This document shows, in pieces, positions 9,584 through 23,596 of a DNA stretch of 64,000 nt. Within the stretch, counting starts at the first letter, position 1; the number at the start of each line of letters is the position of its first letter. Source of the DNA: Buttiauxella sp. B2 (GTDB taxonomy: Bacteria; Pseudomonadota; Gammaproteobacteria; Enterobacterales; Enterobacteriaceae); NCBI RefSeq assembly GCF_006376615.1, contig NZ_VEXQ01000015.1, positions 53,597 to 117,596 of the forward strand, written 5' to 3'. The position numbers and the translations under genes are program-made. The notes under the pieces were generated by a model, which worked only from the letters and a program-made list of their open reading frames with translations, searched no databases and had not been told where the DNA came from.

Positions 9584-10906
9584 ATGCGCGATTTTTTGTT
9601 TTTTGATTTTCTTTTCGCCAATGCTCTTGAATATATTGCGTATGCAATTACATGCTGTGTAGTGTTGTATTTATGCACACGTAAAACAATTGGTTATATA
9701 TTTGATCCGTTTCATTTTTACTATACTTTTACGTTTGGAACTTCCTATGCAATAGTTATAATTCTTTACGCTCATGGTTTAGTAAGTGATTATTATTTTT
9801 CATTTTTAGCTCTTTATGCTATTTTATTTTTATTCTGTTTTATTTTAACCAGCAGCTTATCATCAAGACGAGCGCGTAGTAGTGGCATTTTTTATCGATT
9901 AACATATACTTGCGAACGTCAGGAAGGGTTGTTAATTAAGTTTCTTATTTTTATCTATTTCTTATGTGCAGCTATTTATATAGGGAAAGTATCCACCGCC
10001 GTTTTTTATTCCTCTAGATTTGAAGCTAATAGAGGCTTGGGTGGTGTTGTAAGAATTATGGATGCTCTAAGGTTAATAATTGCAGCCTGGTTATTTGTAT
10101 ATTTTTTACGAATAAAAAAGAAAAAATATCTTTTGGGTGCAATATTCGTTTCCTTAATAGGTGCACTACTATCTGGTGCTAAATTTGCTTTGCTTGAGCA
10201 ATTATATGTAATGTTTGTTGCTGGGTTCATAGCTGAAAGAAAAAAAATAAAACTCACGTTTGGTGTTCTTTTTTTATTTTTACTGTTGGGGGCGTTGTTG
10301 TTATTCTTTGTATTGGCAATACTCTCACAAACATCCGTTGCAATAGGCTATGTTAATTCACAATATATTCCTGGCGCGCCTGTAACTGTCGAACTATTAA
10401 TACTGCGTGTATTAGCAAATGGTGACCAATACTATCTATCGCTAACAAATCAAATTCTTGAAAATATATCCATTCAGCATCCATTATTGCAAATGTTTGC
10501 TAATACATTTGGCAATGGATTAATGTCTAATTTATTTGATTTTGATTTTGCTAACTCTGATGTTGGACGGCAAATTTGGCTAAACTGGTATCCCAATGAT
10601 CCCATTATGCGGGGGCCAGCAAATCATTTTGATTTAACGGGGTATGTATACTTTGGATATGTCGGTGGAATGATATTTAGCTGTTTCATTGGAGCTATTT
10701 TAGGAAAAATAAATGGTTTTAAAAAGAAGTATATCCATAGCTCTGCAGTAGCAGTAGCATTTATTTCTGCATTATATTGTCGTTCTCTAGCTATAGTACT
10801 TAATCCATCAGTTGGAATTGCATACATTATAGATGTATTTATCATCCTTATTTTGATTTGGATTATTGCTTCCGTTTGTCGTGAGGTAAACAAAAGTGTT
10901 AATTAG
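9584..10906 (+). CDS. wzy: O-antigen polymerase Wzy
   Basis: The 440-residue protein is strongly hydrophobic, with about eleven to twelve predicted membrane segments and a large polar periplasmic loop between roughly residues 255 and 345 (GDQYYLS through GRQIWLNWYPND). Wzy proteins share this topology but little sequence, and it is the only such protein in the cluster besides Wzx. It should polymerise O units on the periplasmic side, with chain length set by WzzB downstream. It is extremely AT-rich. The stop lies 11 bases inside the next gene. Confidence 0.88.
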   Translation: MRDFLFFDFLFANALEYIAYAITCCVVLYLCTRKTIGYIFDPFHFYYTFTFGTSYAIVIILYAHGLVSDYYFSFLALYAILFLFCFILTSSLSSRRARSSGIFYRLTYTCERQEGLLIKFLIFIYFLCAAIYIGKVSTAVFYSSRFEANRGLGGVVRIMDALRLIIAAWLFVYFLRIKKKKYLLGAIFVSLIGALLSGAKFALLEQLYVMFVAGFIAERKKIKLTFGVLFLFLLLGALLLFFVLAILSQTSVAIGYVNSQYIPGAPVTVELLILRVLANGDQYYLSLTNQILENISIQHPLLQMFANTFGNGLMSNLFDFDFANSDVGRQIWLNWYPNDPIMRGPANHFDLTGYVYFGYVGGMIFSCFIGAILGKINGFKKKYIHSSAVAVAFISALYCRSLAIVLNPSVGIAYIIDVFIILILIWIIASVCREVNKSVN

Positions 10907-11747
10907 TGTCATTATTGTAGCTTACAACTCTGATGTTGATAAATTGAATACTATTTTAGGAGCCTTGGACTTCTCAGTCCGCTACATTATTGTTGATAAC
11001 TCAACTGATTTAGAGAGACGTTCAGATATAAATCATTTTTGTACTAAATCAGGAGCGATTTACGTACCTATGATTGGTAATGTGGGAATTGCATCAGCTC
11101 AAAATGCTGGTCTTGCTAAGGCAATAGAACTAAATTCTACAGATATACTTTTTTTAGATGATGATAGCATTCCCGATCCTAGCATGCTCAGTGTGCTACT
11201 GTCAGGCAGAAATAAATGTGCAACACTCATCCAAAATATGCCGATAGTATGTGCAAATGCAGTCAATGTTAGTGGTGAAAACTTATCTGTTTTTGGTGAT
11301 AGCCTGTCTGATGGAATCTATGCGTGCCGTGACCTGATCAGCTCAGGAACATTGATTAATGTATGCCATATTGAGTCGGTTGGGTTATTTGAAGACAAAC
11401 TTTTCATTGACTGCGTAGACTTTGAATGGGGGTGGCGTGCTCTGTCATTAGGTTTTCATATTTATATTATTGAGAATGCAAAGCTCAATCATTGTTTAGG
11501 TGATGGTGTGGCTAACGTTATTCCTATGAAATATCCTTCACCTATTCGACATTACTACCAGTATAGAAATATTCTATATATGTTCTGCCGTCCATATGCA
11601 CCATTAAAATGGAAATTATCACAACTAGCTAAACTACCAGTTAAATTTTTACTAATTCTTTTTTTATTAGATGAAAAGAAGAAAAGAGCGACATATGCAC
11701 TAAAAGGTGTAGTTGATTTTTTTAAAAATAAATATGGTTCATTTTAA
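10896..11747 (+). CDS. Family 2 glycosyltransferase, rhamnosyltransferase-like
   Basis: The 283-residue protein starts at a GTG inside the 3' end of wzy, with AGGT about eight bases upstream. SVIIVAYNSD, IIVDNS, the IGNVGIASAQN loop and the FLDDDSIPD motif near residue 88 match the WbbL/RfbF class of dTDP-rhamnosyl transferases. ECVDFEWGWR-like residues (here DCVDFEWGWR) are the usual catalytic segment. With rmlABCD in the cluster, dTDP-L-rhamnose is the most likely donor, which is a family-level inference. The C-terminus has one hydrophobic, Lys-rich segment probably lying on the membrane. Confidence 0.85.
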   Translation: MLISVIIVAYNSDVDKLNTILGALDFSVRYIIVDNSTDLERRSDINHFCTKSGAIYVPMIGNVGIASAQNAGLAKAIELNSTDILFLDDDSIPDPSMLSVLLSGRNKCATLIQNMPIVCANAVNVSGENLSVFGDSLSDGIYACRDLISSGTLINVCHIESVGLFEDKLFIDCVDFEWGWRALSLGFHIYIIENAKLNHCLGDGVANVIPMKYPSPIRHYYQYRNILYMFCRPYAPLKWKLSQLAKLPVKFLLILFLLDEKKKRATYALKGVVDFFKNKYGSF

Positions 11748-11817
11748 ATATCCTAAGCCAAGGAGTTTAATTGCTGTTATTGATAATGTTATTTTTTCAT
11801 TATTTGCAAGGGGTCTT

Positions 11818-12363
11818 ATGAAGAGCATTAAATCAAATATATTGCATGGGCATAAATTATATCTATCAAATGCTACTGCAAATGACGCTGAATTTATAAT
11901 ATCTCTTAGAACTGATGCAACAAAAAACAAATATCTTTCTCAAACTAATGCAGATATTGAAGAGCAGCGATCTTGGTTACTTAAGTATCAAGGTGATCCT
12001 ATGCAGGCCTATTTTATTATTAACGAAATAGGTGGTGAAAAAATTGGAACTGTAAGGATCTATGACATTATTGGAGACTCTTTTTGTTGGGGGTCATGGA
12101 TATTAAAAAATAATGCACCATCCTTTGCTGCAATTGAATCAGCTCTAATTGTATATAGTTATGGTTTGAAGTTAGGTTTTACGCAAGCTCATTTTGATGT
12201 TCGTAAAGGTAATGATTCTGTTTCTCGATTTCATGAAAGATTTGGTGCCACAATAATATCTGATAATGAAATAGACTATTTTTACAATATTAGTTTTGAT
12301 GCGATAAATAAGTCATTGAATAAATATCGTAAATACCTACCCGATGGGATAAAAATTTATTGA
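11818..12363 (+). CDS. GNAT-family N-acetyltransferase, probable amino-sugar acylase
   Basis: The frame is open from a TTG at 11713, but the ATG at 11818 follows AAGGGG and starts just before the recognisable GNAT fold, giving 181 residues. HKLYLSNATANDAEFI is the first strand-helix of the fold. EKIGTVRIYDI and the AIESALIVYSYGLKLGF helix with RKGNDSVSRFHERFGA match acyl-CoA-binding GNAT enzymes such as WecD and RimJ. No left-handed beta-helix FdtC/QdtC acetyltransferase is present in the cluster, so this is the best candidate to acylate the 3-amino group. It is the last serotype-specific gene before gnd. Confidence 0.75.
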   Translation: MKSIKSNILHGHKLYLSNATANDAEFIISLRTDATKNKYLSQTNADIEEQRSWLLKYQGDPMQAYFIINEIGGEKIGTVRIYDIIGDSFCWGSWILKNNAPSFAAIESALIVYSYGLKLGFTQAHFDVRKGNDSVSRFHERFGATIISDNEIDYFYNISFDAINKSLNKYRKYLPDGIKIY

Positions 12364-12379
12364 TAATTTAAAGCCTGCA

Positions 12380-12496
12380 ATGCTTTTGGTTTTGGTTATT
12401 TTAACTATTTCTCTTACAGTAGTTGTTTATATATGGGGATTACATCGCGTTACCAATAATATTATGATGATAAATTTAAATGCTTTATGTATGTAG
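12380..12496 (+). CDS. Possible 38-residue single-pass membrane peptide
   Basis: A short open frame (ATG to TAG) encodes a peptide whose first 19 residues are almost all hydrophobic (MLLVLVILTISLTVVVYIW), followed by a polar tail. No convincing ribosome binding site precedes it and I recognise no homologue. It may be the remnant of a lost gene at the 3' border of the O-antigen exchange region, or chance AT-rich sequence. Confidence 0.2.
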   Translation: MLLVLVILTISLTVVVYIWGLHRVTNNIMMINLNALCM

Positions 12497-12576
12497 TTAT
12501 GCATTAGCATTAGGTCATTCTTAATACTGCAGCTGGCTAATAACAGCTGAACAAACACACCTGACAGGAGTAAATA

Positions 12577-13986
12577 ATGTCCAAGCAGCAGATCGGCGTC
12601 GTCGGCATGGCCGTCATGGGGCGCAACCTGGCGCTAAACATCGAAAGCCGTGGCTATACCGTTTCCGTGTTCAACCGTTCTGGCGATAAAACTGAAGAAG
12701 TTATCGCGGAAAACCCGGGTAAGCAGCTGGTGCCTTACTATACGGTACAAGAGTTTGTTGAATCTCTTGAAACTCCTCGTCGTATTTTGTTGATGGTGAA
12801 GGCTGGTGAAGCCACGGACAAGACCATTGACTCCCTCAAGCCATATCTCGATAAGGGCGATATACTTATTGATGGTGGCAACACCTTCTTCCTGGATACT
12901 ATCCGTCGTAATCGCGAGCTGTCCGCTGAAGGTTTCAACTTCATCGGTACTGGTGTGTCGGGTGGGGAAGAGGGCGCACTGAAAGGCCCATCTATCATGC
13001 CTGGTGGTCAGAAAGCAGCTTACGAACTGGTTGCACCAATTCTTAAGCAGATTGCAGCTGTTGCGGAAGATGGCGAGCCTTGCGTTATCTATATTGGTGC
13101 CGATGGTGCAGGCCACTATGTGAAGATGGTTCACAATGGTATTGAATATGGTGATATGCAGTTAATCGCTGAAGCTTATTCACTGCTTAAAAATGGCTTG
13201 AACCTCTCTAATGAGGAACTTGCAACAACCTTTACTGAATGGAATAAAGGTGAGTTGAGCAGCTACCTGATAGACATAACCAAAGATATCTTCACTAAGA
13301 AAGATGAAGACGGTAAATATTTGGTTGATGTAATCCTGGACGAAGCGGCAAACAAAGGTACTGGCAAATGGACCAGTCAGAGTTCCTTGGATCTTGGCGA
13401 ACCACTATCTCTAATTACCGAATCTGTTTTCGCACGTTACATATCTTCATTGAAAGAGCAACGTGTTGCAGCATCTAAAGTACTGAGCGGGCCGCAGGCT
13501 AAGCCATTTGCTGGTGATAAAACTGAGTTTGCTGAGAAAGTGCGTCGCGCACTTTATCTCGGAAAAATCGTTTCTTATGCACAGGGCTTCTCGCAACTGC
13601 GTGCTGCATCGGAAGAAAATAACTGGGATCTGAATTACGGTGAGATTGCTAAAATCTTCCGTGCTGGTTGCATCATTCGTGCTCAATTTTTGCAGAAAAT
13701 CACGGATGCTTATGCTGAGAACCCAGCCATTGCAAACTTGCTGTTGGCACCATACTTCAAGCAAATTGCTGACGAATATCAGCAAGCTCTGCGTGATGTA
13801 GTTTCTTATGCGGTGCAAAACGGTATTCCAACACCAACCTTCTCAGCAGCGATTTCATACTACGACAGTTATCGTTCGGCGGTATTACCTGCCAACCTGA
13901 TTCAGGCTCAGCGTGACTACTTTGGCGCACATACGTATAAGCGTACTGATAAAGAAGGTGTATTCCATACGGAATGGATGGAATAA
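12577..13986 (+). CDS. gnd: 6-phosphogluconate dehydrogenase, decarboxylating
   Basis: The 469-residue protein has the dinucleotide-binding stretch [17 protein letters not shown] at the N-terminus and the substrate-binding signature [17 protein letters not shown] near residue 125. It oxidises 6-phosphogluconate to ribulose 5-phosphate with NADP in the pentose phosphate pathway. gnd is the classical downstream border of enteric O-antigen clusters and often recombines with them. Here the 3' half looks more AT-rich than the 5' half. A CAGGAG ribosome site precedes the ATG and a strong terminator follows. Confidence 0.98.
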   Translation: MSKQQIGVVGMAVMGRNLALNIESRGYTVSVFNRSGDKTEEVIAENPGKQLVPYYTVQEFVESLETPRRILLMVKAGEATDKTIDSLKPYLDKGDILIDGGNTFFLDTIRRNRELSAEGFNFIGTGVSGGEEGALKGPSIMPGGQKAAYELVAPILKQIAAVAEDGEPCVIYIGADGAGHYVKMVHNGIEYGDMQLIAEAYSLLKNGLNLSNEELATTFTEWNKGELSSYLIDITKDIFTKKDEDGKYLVDVILDEAANKGTGKWTSQSSLDLGEPLSLITESVFARYISSLKEQRVAASKVLSGPQAKPFAGDKTEFAEKVRRALYLGKIVSYAQGFSQLRAASEENNWDLNYGEIAKIFRAGCIIRAQFLQKITDAYAENPAIANLLLAPYFKQIADEYQQALRDVVSYAVQNGIPTPTFSAAISYYDSYRSAVLPANLIQAQRDYFGAHTYKRTDKEGVFHTEWME

Positions 13987-14016
13987 GCTCTCTTATTACA
14001 TAAGATGATCAATTAA

Positions 14017-14043
14017 GCGGCCCTTTTAAGGGCCGTTTTTTTT
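14017..14043 (+). terminator. Rho-independent terminator after gnd
   Basis: CGGCCCTTTTAAGGGCCG folds into a six-base GC-rich stem, followed directly by an eight-T run. It lies 30 bases past the gnd stop and should separate gnd from wzzB. Confidence 0.9.
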
Positions 14044-14235
14044 CGGATTAACCGTCTGGTTTTCTCAATTGAACATGATAAAGTGACCGATGGAATGTGG
14101 TTTTTAACAAAAAATCAACATAATTGATGATTTTAATATTTATTGAAAAAAGATATGTTTTTCAATTTAGTATTTCGCATACAATAATCATGCATGCAAA
14201 AACCACATATTGTGAGTAACTTTTCTAGGGTAGCC

Positions 14236-15231
14236 ATGACTCAATACAACAACAATACAGGCAGAGATCACGTTAGTGACTCATCTGAATCCATTGATTT
14301 ATTTGATATTTTAATGCAGCTGTGGAAAGGGAAAATCACCATAATTGCCTTCACTGTTGCAGCTGTGATCCTTGCCGTTATCTATCTGTTCGTTGCTAAA
14401 GAGAAATGGACCTCTGAAGCTATCATTACATTGCCGGATTCTGGGCAAATAGCGAACTATAATAATGCGATGGATGTGTTGTATAGCCAAAATCCTGCCA
14501 GCGCTCCTACAGTTGTAGAAATACAACAACGTTTCTTCGGCCGCTTTAACTCGGCGTTGTCTGCATTATCTGAGCAGTTAGATAATCAGGAAAAGCCCGA
14601 AAAACTGACCATCGAGGAATCTGTTAAAGGACAGCCAGTTCCGTTGAAGTTGACCTATGTTGCTCAAAGTGCAGCAGAAGCGCAAAAAACACTGACTAAC
14701 TATATTCAGCAGATTAACAAGCGTGTTGTCACCGAACTTGATGATGACTTGAAAACCAGCATTGATTCAAAAGTTGGCGATCTTAAAGTCGATTTAGTAA
14801 CCAAAGAGAAAATCGCTCAAGAGAAGAAAGATAAGCGTTTGGAAATATTGAATCAGGCATTGATTGTTGCGCAACAATCCAATATCAAAAACACCCTGGT
14901 TCAGCAGGCTGAGACGCTGTCCGAAGATACTCTATTTGTATTGGGTAGCGATGCGCTTTCTTCCATCATTAAAAATGAGTCGACGCGCCCGCTGCCGTTG
15001 GATGATTCTTACTTCAATGCTCGTCAATCATTGTTGGCGATTAGCGCATTGAAATCCAAGCCTGATACCACTTATGCTTTCCGCTACGTGATGAAGCCAA
15101 GCTTGCCTATCCGCCGTGATAGCCCGAAGAAAAGCCTGACTTTAGTACTTGGGGCTTTGATTGGTCTGATTCTTGGCTCGGGTGTGGTTCTTGGTCGTAA
15201 AGCATTGCGTAACTACAAAACCGTTGTCTAA
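14236..15231 (+). CDS. wzzB: O-antigen chain-length regulator WzzB
   Basis: The chosen ATG at 14236 gives 331 residues, close to enteric WzzB; an in-frame ATG at 14194 would add 14 residues without family support. The chain-length determinant layout is complete. It has an SIDLFDILMQLWKGK cytoplasmic start, a first membrane segment around residues 33-53, a long coiled-coil-rich periplasmic domain, the PIRRDSPKK motif and a C-terminal Gly-rich membrane segment. It sets modal O-chain length together with Wzy. In E. coli ugd lies between gnd and wzzB; here it is absent. Confidence 0.95.
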   Translation: MTQYNNNTGRDHVSDSSESIDLFDILMQLWKGKITIIAFTVAAVILAVIYLFVAKEKWTSEAIITLPDSGQIANYNNAMDVLYSQNPASAPTVVEIQQRFFGRFNSALSALSEQLDNQEKPEKLTIEESVKGQPVPLKLTYVAQSAAEAQKTLTNYIQQINKRVVTELDDDLKTSIDSKVGDLKVDLVTKEKIAQEKKDKRLEILNQALIVAQQSNIKNTLVQQAETLSEDTLFVLGSDALSSIIKNESTRPLPLDDSYFNARQSLLAISALKSKPDTTYAFRYVMKPSLPIRRDSPKKSLTLVLGALIGLILGSGVVLGRKALRNYKTVV

Positions 15232-15255
15232 GCTCTGAGAGCAATATTAAAAGAA

Positions 15256-15278
15256 AAGGCCGCATTCGCGGCCTTTTT
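15256..15278. terminator. Bidirectional terminator between wzzB and the his operon
   Basis: AAGGCCGCATTCGCGGCCTT is a perfect hairpin with A residues on the left and a five-T run on the right, so it can work on both strands. wzzB ends 24 bases before it and hisI, transcribed from the other side, ends 16 bases after it. Confidence 0.88.
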
Positions 15279-15293
15279 CACATCTGGATAACC

Positions 15294-15898
15294 CTACTTA
15301 TGCCTTTCCCTTAAATTCTCAATCACCGCGCTTAAATCCAAATCCTGGTCCTGCAACAACACCAGCAGGTGATAGAGCAAATCCGAAGCTTCATTCTTCA
15401 GCTCAAAGCGATCATTGACGGTCGCGGCTAATGCGGTTTCAACGCCTTCTTCACCCACTTTCTGAGCTATACGCTTGGTTCCACTCGCATACAACTTCGC
15501 GGTGTATGAACTCGCCGGATCAGCACTCTTACGCGAGGCCAATAGTTGCTCGAGCTGATATAAGAAGTGCCAGTCGTGATGGGCATCGCCAAAGCAACTC
15601 GACGTGCCCAGATGGCAAGTTGGGCCAATTGGGTTCGCCAACACCAGCAAGGTGTCGTTATCACAATCTGGTGCGATGTTTACCACGTTCAGGAAATTGC
15701 CGGAACTTTCACCTTTGGTCCATAAACGCTGCTTAGTGCGCGAGAAGAACGTCACTTTGCCACTGTCTATGGTTTGTGCCAAGGCTTCAGGGTTCATGTA
15801 CCCTAGCATCAACACTTCACCAGATTTTGCGTGTTGGACGATGACAGGCATCAAACCATCGGTTTTTTCCCAGTCCAGTTGGTCTCGTTGCTCTTGTG

Positions 15899-15905
<7 letters not shown>
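15294..15905 (-). CDS. hisI: Bifunctional phosphoribosyl-AMP cyclohydrolase / phosphoribosyl-ATP pyrophosphatase
   Basis: This is a 203-residue fusion protein. The N-terminal cyclohydrolase domain has the metal-binding [19 protein letters not shown] region around residue 80. The C-terminal pyrophosphatase domain has [11 protein letters not shown] and the [14 protein letters not shown] helix. It catalyses steps two and three of histidine synthesis. It is the last gene of the his operon and overlaps hisF by seven bases. Confidence 0.97.
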
Positions 15906-21440
<5,535 letters not shown>

Positions 21441-21444
21441 GGTG

Positions 21445-22344
21445 TTACTCCATCATCTTCTCAATTGGTAACACCAGAATCGAACTGGCACCCAGCGCTT
21501 TTAGTTTCTCCATGGTTTCCCAGAACAGCGTTTCGCTGCTCACCATATGCATGGCCACACGCTGCTGTTCACCTGCCAGCGGCAGAATCGTTGGGCGTTC
21601 AGCGCCAGGTAACAGAGCCACGATTTCGTCCAGGCGCTCGCTTGGCGCATGCAACATGATGTATTTCGATTCACGAGCCTGAATCACGCCCTGAATACGT
21701 GTCATCAGTTTGTCGATAAGCTGTTGCTTGGCATCTGCCATTTCGCCATCGCGCTGAATCAGGCACGCTTTGGAGCGATAAATCACTTCAACTTCACGCA
21801 AGCCGTTGGCTTCAAGTGTTGCTCCGGTGGAAACCAGGTCGCAAATCGCATCAGCAAGACCGGCGCGTGGGGCGACTTCAACGGAACCATTTAATAAGCA
21901 GGACTTAAACTGAACACCTTTACTATCAAGGTAGCGCTTAAGAATGTGAGGGTAAGAAGTCGCAATGCGCTTATTGTTAAGGCTTGCCGGGCCGTCCCAT
22001 GGGTCATCGACGGAGATGGCGAGTGAAAAACGACAGCCACCGAAATCAAGACGACGCAGTGTGAAGTAACGTGGGTCTTCGCCCTGAGCGCGGCGATTCA
22101 GTAACTCTTCTTCCAGCACGTTCTCACCAATAATGCCGAGGTCCACGACGCCGTCCATCACAAGCCCCGGGATATCGTCATCACGAACACGCAGAATATC
22201 GATTGGCATATTTTCTGCCAGGGCAATCAGTCGCTGGGTATGCAAGTTAATTTTTATGCCGCAGCGAGCCAGTAATTCGCGTGAGTCATCGCTCAAACGC
22301 CCGGATTTTTGAATAGCTATGCGTAAACGGTTGTTGTCTAACAT
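21445..22344 (-). CDS. hisG: ATP phosphoribosyltransferase HisG (long form)
   Basis: The ATG at 22344 gives 299 residues beginning [20 protein letters not shown], the enteric HisG start; the open frame runs 40 codons further upstream but into the attenuator. It is the long form with a C-terminal ACT-like regulatory domain, so no HisZ is needed. It commits ATP and PRPP to histidine synthesis and is normally feedback-inhibited by histidine. It is the first structural gene of the operon. Confidence 0.98.
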   Translation of the reverse strand: MLDNNRLRIAIQKSGRLSDDSRELLARCGIKINLHTQRLIALAENMPIDILRVRDDDIPGLVMDGVVDLGIIGENVLEEELLNRRAQGEDPRYFTLRRLDFGGCRFSLAISVDDPWDGPASLNNKRIATSYPHILKRYLDSKGVQFKSCLLNGSVEVAPRAGLADAICDLVSTGATLEANGLREVEVIYRSKACLIQRDGEMADAKQQLIDKLMTRIQGVIQARESKYIMLHAPSERLDEIVALLPGAERPTILPLAGEQQRVAMHMVSSETLFWETMEKLKALGASSILVLPIEKMME

Positions 22345-22380
22345 GGGTGGGTTCCTCTTATCAATTCTTGTCTGACGTCC

Positions 22381-22415
22381 AAAAAAAAAGCCCCCGGAAG
22401 TAATCTTCCGGGGGC
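22381..22415 (-). terminator. his operon attenuator hairpin
   Basis: Read on the minus strand, an 11-base perfect stem (GCCCCCGGAAG paired with CTTCCGGGGGC, loop ATTA) is followed by a nine-U tract. It lies between the leader peptide and hisG and is the classical attenuator. When histidyl-tRNA is scarce, ribosome stalling on the leader His codons prevents it from forming. Confidence 0.96.
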
Positions 22416-22479
22416 TTTTTGACTCGTTCATGCACCAGTGGAAGATTTTTTCATCTTCCAGCACACATCGCCTGAAAGA

Positions 22480-22530
22480 CTAGTCAGGGTGATGGTGATG
22501 ATGGTGGATAGTAAATTGAACGCGTGTCAT
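22480..22530 (-). CDS. hisL: his operon leader peptide HisL
   Basis: The minus-strand frame reads MTRVQFTIHHHHHHPD, 16 residues with six consecutive His codons, then TAG. The E. coli peptide has seven His in the same place; here the residues before the run are Thr-Ile. It senses charged tRNA-His for attenuation of the his operon. It is too short for ordinary gene finders. Confidence 0.96.
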   Translation of the reverse strand: MTRVQFTIHHHHHHPD

Positions 22531-22570
22531 AAAATTCTCGTATGAATGAGTATTCATTGTCTGTGCAAAT

Positions 22571-22600
22571 AACCTAAACCAGATTCGCCATTGAGTGCAA
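22571..22600 (-). promoter_or_regulatory. his operon promoter
   Basis: On the minus strand TTGCAC (22600-22595) and TAGGTT (22576-22571) are spaced by 18 bases, about 40 bases before hisL. The -10 hexamer and the GGTTTAGGTT context resemble the enteric his promoter, which is stringently stimulated by ppGpp. Confidence 0.75.
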
Positions 22601-22730
22601 GGGCTTTTTATCCTCTCAATTAATATTCTGTTTAGCACCACTGATTGTCAGTTCGTCCATCGTGGCGTAGCCTTAATGCAGAGAATGCAAAGCGCAGCAG
22701 AGATATATGCTGCAATTCAGGAGCCAGGGT

Positions 22731-23558
22731 ATGAAAAAAGTTGCGATTGTCGGGTTAGGGTGGCTGGGAATGCCACTGGCGATGTCTTTATCGGCGCGAG
22801 GCTGGCAAGTAACAGGGAGTAAAACCACTCTCGATGGTGTAGAAGCCGCGCGAATGAGTGGAATAGACAGTTATCAATTGCAACTGACACCGGAACTGGT
22901 TTGCGACAGCGACGATCTTGATGCGCTTCTCGATGTGGATGCTTTGGTCATAACGCTGCCTGCCCGCCGAACTGGCGAAGGTGACGATTTCTACCTGCAA
23001 GCAGTGCAAGAAATTGTCGACAGTGCGTTGGCGCATAATATTCCGCGCATTATTTTTACCAGTTCTACCTCTGTGTATGGTGAAAGGGAAGGAACCGTGA
23101 GAGAAACCTCGCCGCTTGAGCCTGTTACCGCCAGTGGCAGGGTGCTTAAAGAACTAGAAACCTGGCTGCATGATTTGCCGGGTACGTCAGTGGATATTTT
23201 ACGTCTGGCCGGTTTAGTCGGGCCGGAACGCCATCCGGGGCGCTTTCTGGCGGGGAAAACCGATGTGGCGAATGGCGCGCACGGTGTGAATCTGGTGCAT
23301 CTCGAAGATGTTATTTCAGCAATTACGTTGTTGTTACAGGCTCCAAAGGGTGGGCACATCTATAATTTATGTGCGCCAGATCACCCAACGCGTGCCGAGT
23401 TCTACTCTTTGATGGCGCGTCAGATGAATCTCGACGCCCCTGTCTTTAGAACTGAAGCACAAAATGGCCACGGTAAGCTGGTGGATGGCAACCGTATCTG
23501 TAACGAACTTGGGTTTGAATATCAGTATCCAAACCCGCTGGTAATGCCCATGCAGTAA
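22731..23558 (+). CDS. yeeZ: NAD-dependent epimerase/dehydratase-like protein YeeZ
   Basis: The chosen ATG at 22731 has CAGGAG seven bases upstream and gives 275 residues starting MKKVAIVGLGWLGMP, as in E. coli YeeZ; an ATG at 22707 is less likely. The N-terminal GxGxxG motif binds a dinucleotide, and FTSSTSVYGE carries the Ser and Tyr of an atypical extended SDR. The product is soluble and its substrate unknown. It is divergent from the his operon and in tandem with yeeY, the same arrangement as in E. coli. Confidence 0.93.
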   Translation: MKKVAIVGLGWLGMPLAMSLSARGWQVTGSKTTLDGVEAARMSGIDSYQLQLTPELVCDSDDLDALLDVDALVITLPARRTGEGDDFYLQAVQEIVDSALAHNIPRIIFTSSTSVYGEREGTVRETSPLEPVTASGRVLKELETWLHDLPGTSVDILRLAGLVGPERHPGRFLAGKTDVANGAHGVNLVHLEDVISAITLLLQAPKGGHIYNLCAPDHPTRAEFYSLMARQMNLDAPVFRTEAQNGHGKLVDGNRICNELGFEYQYPNPLVMPMQ

Positions 23559-23596
23559 CCACTGTGGGGCATTGCTCGTGACTCCCGGGAACGAGT

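Noticed and set aside
22345..22464. N-terminal extension of hisG into the attenuator
   Set aside because: It would translate the terminator hairpin; HisG starts at MLDNNRL.
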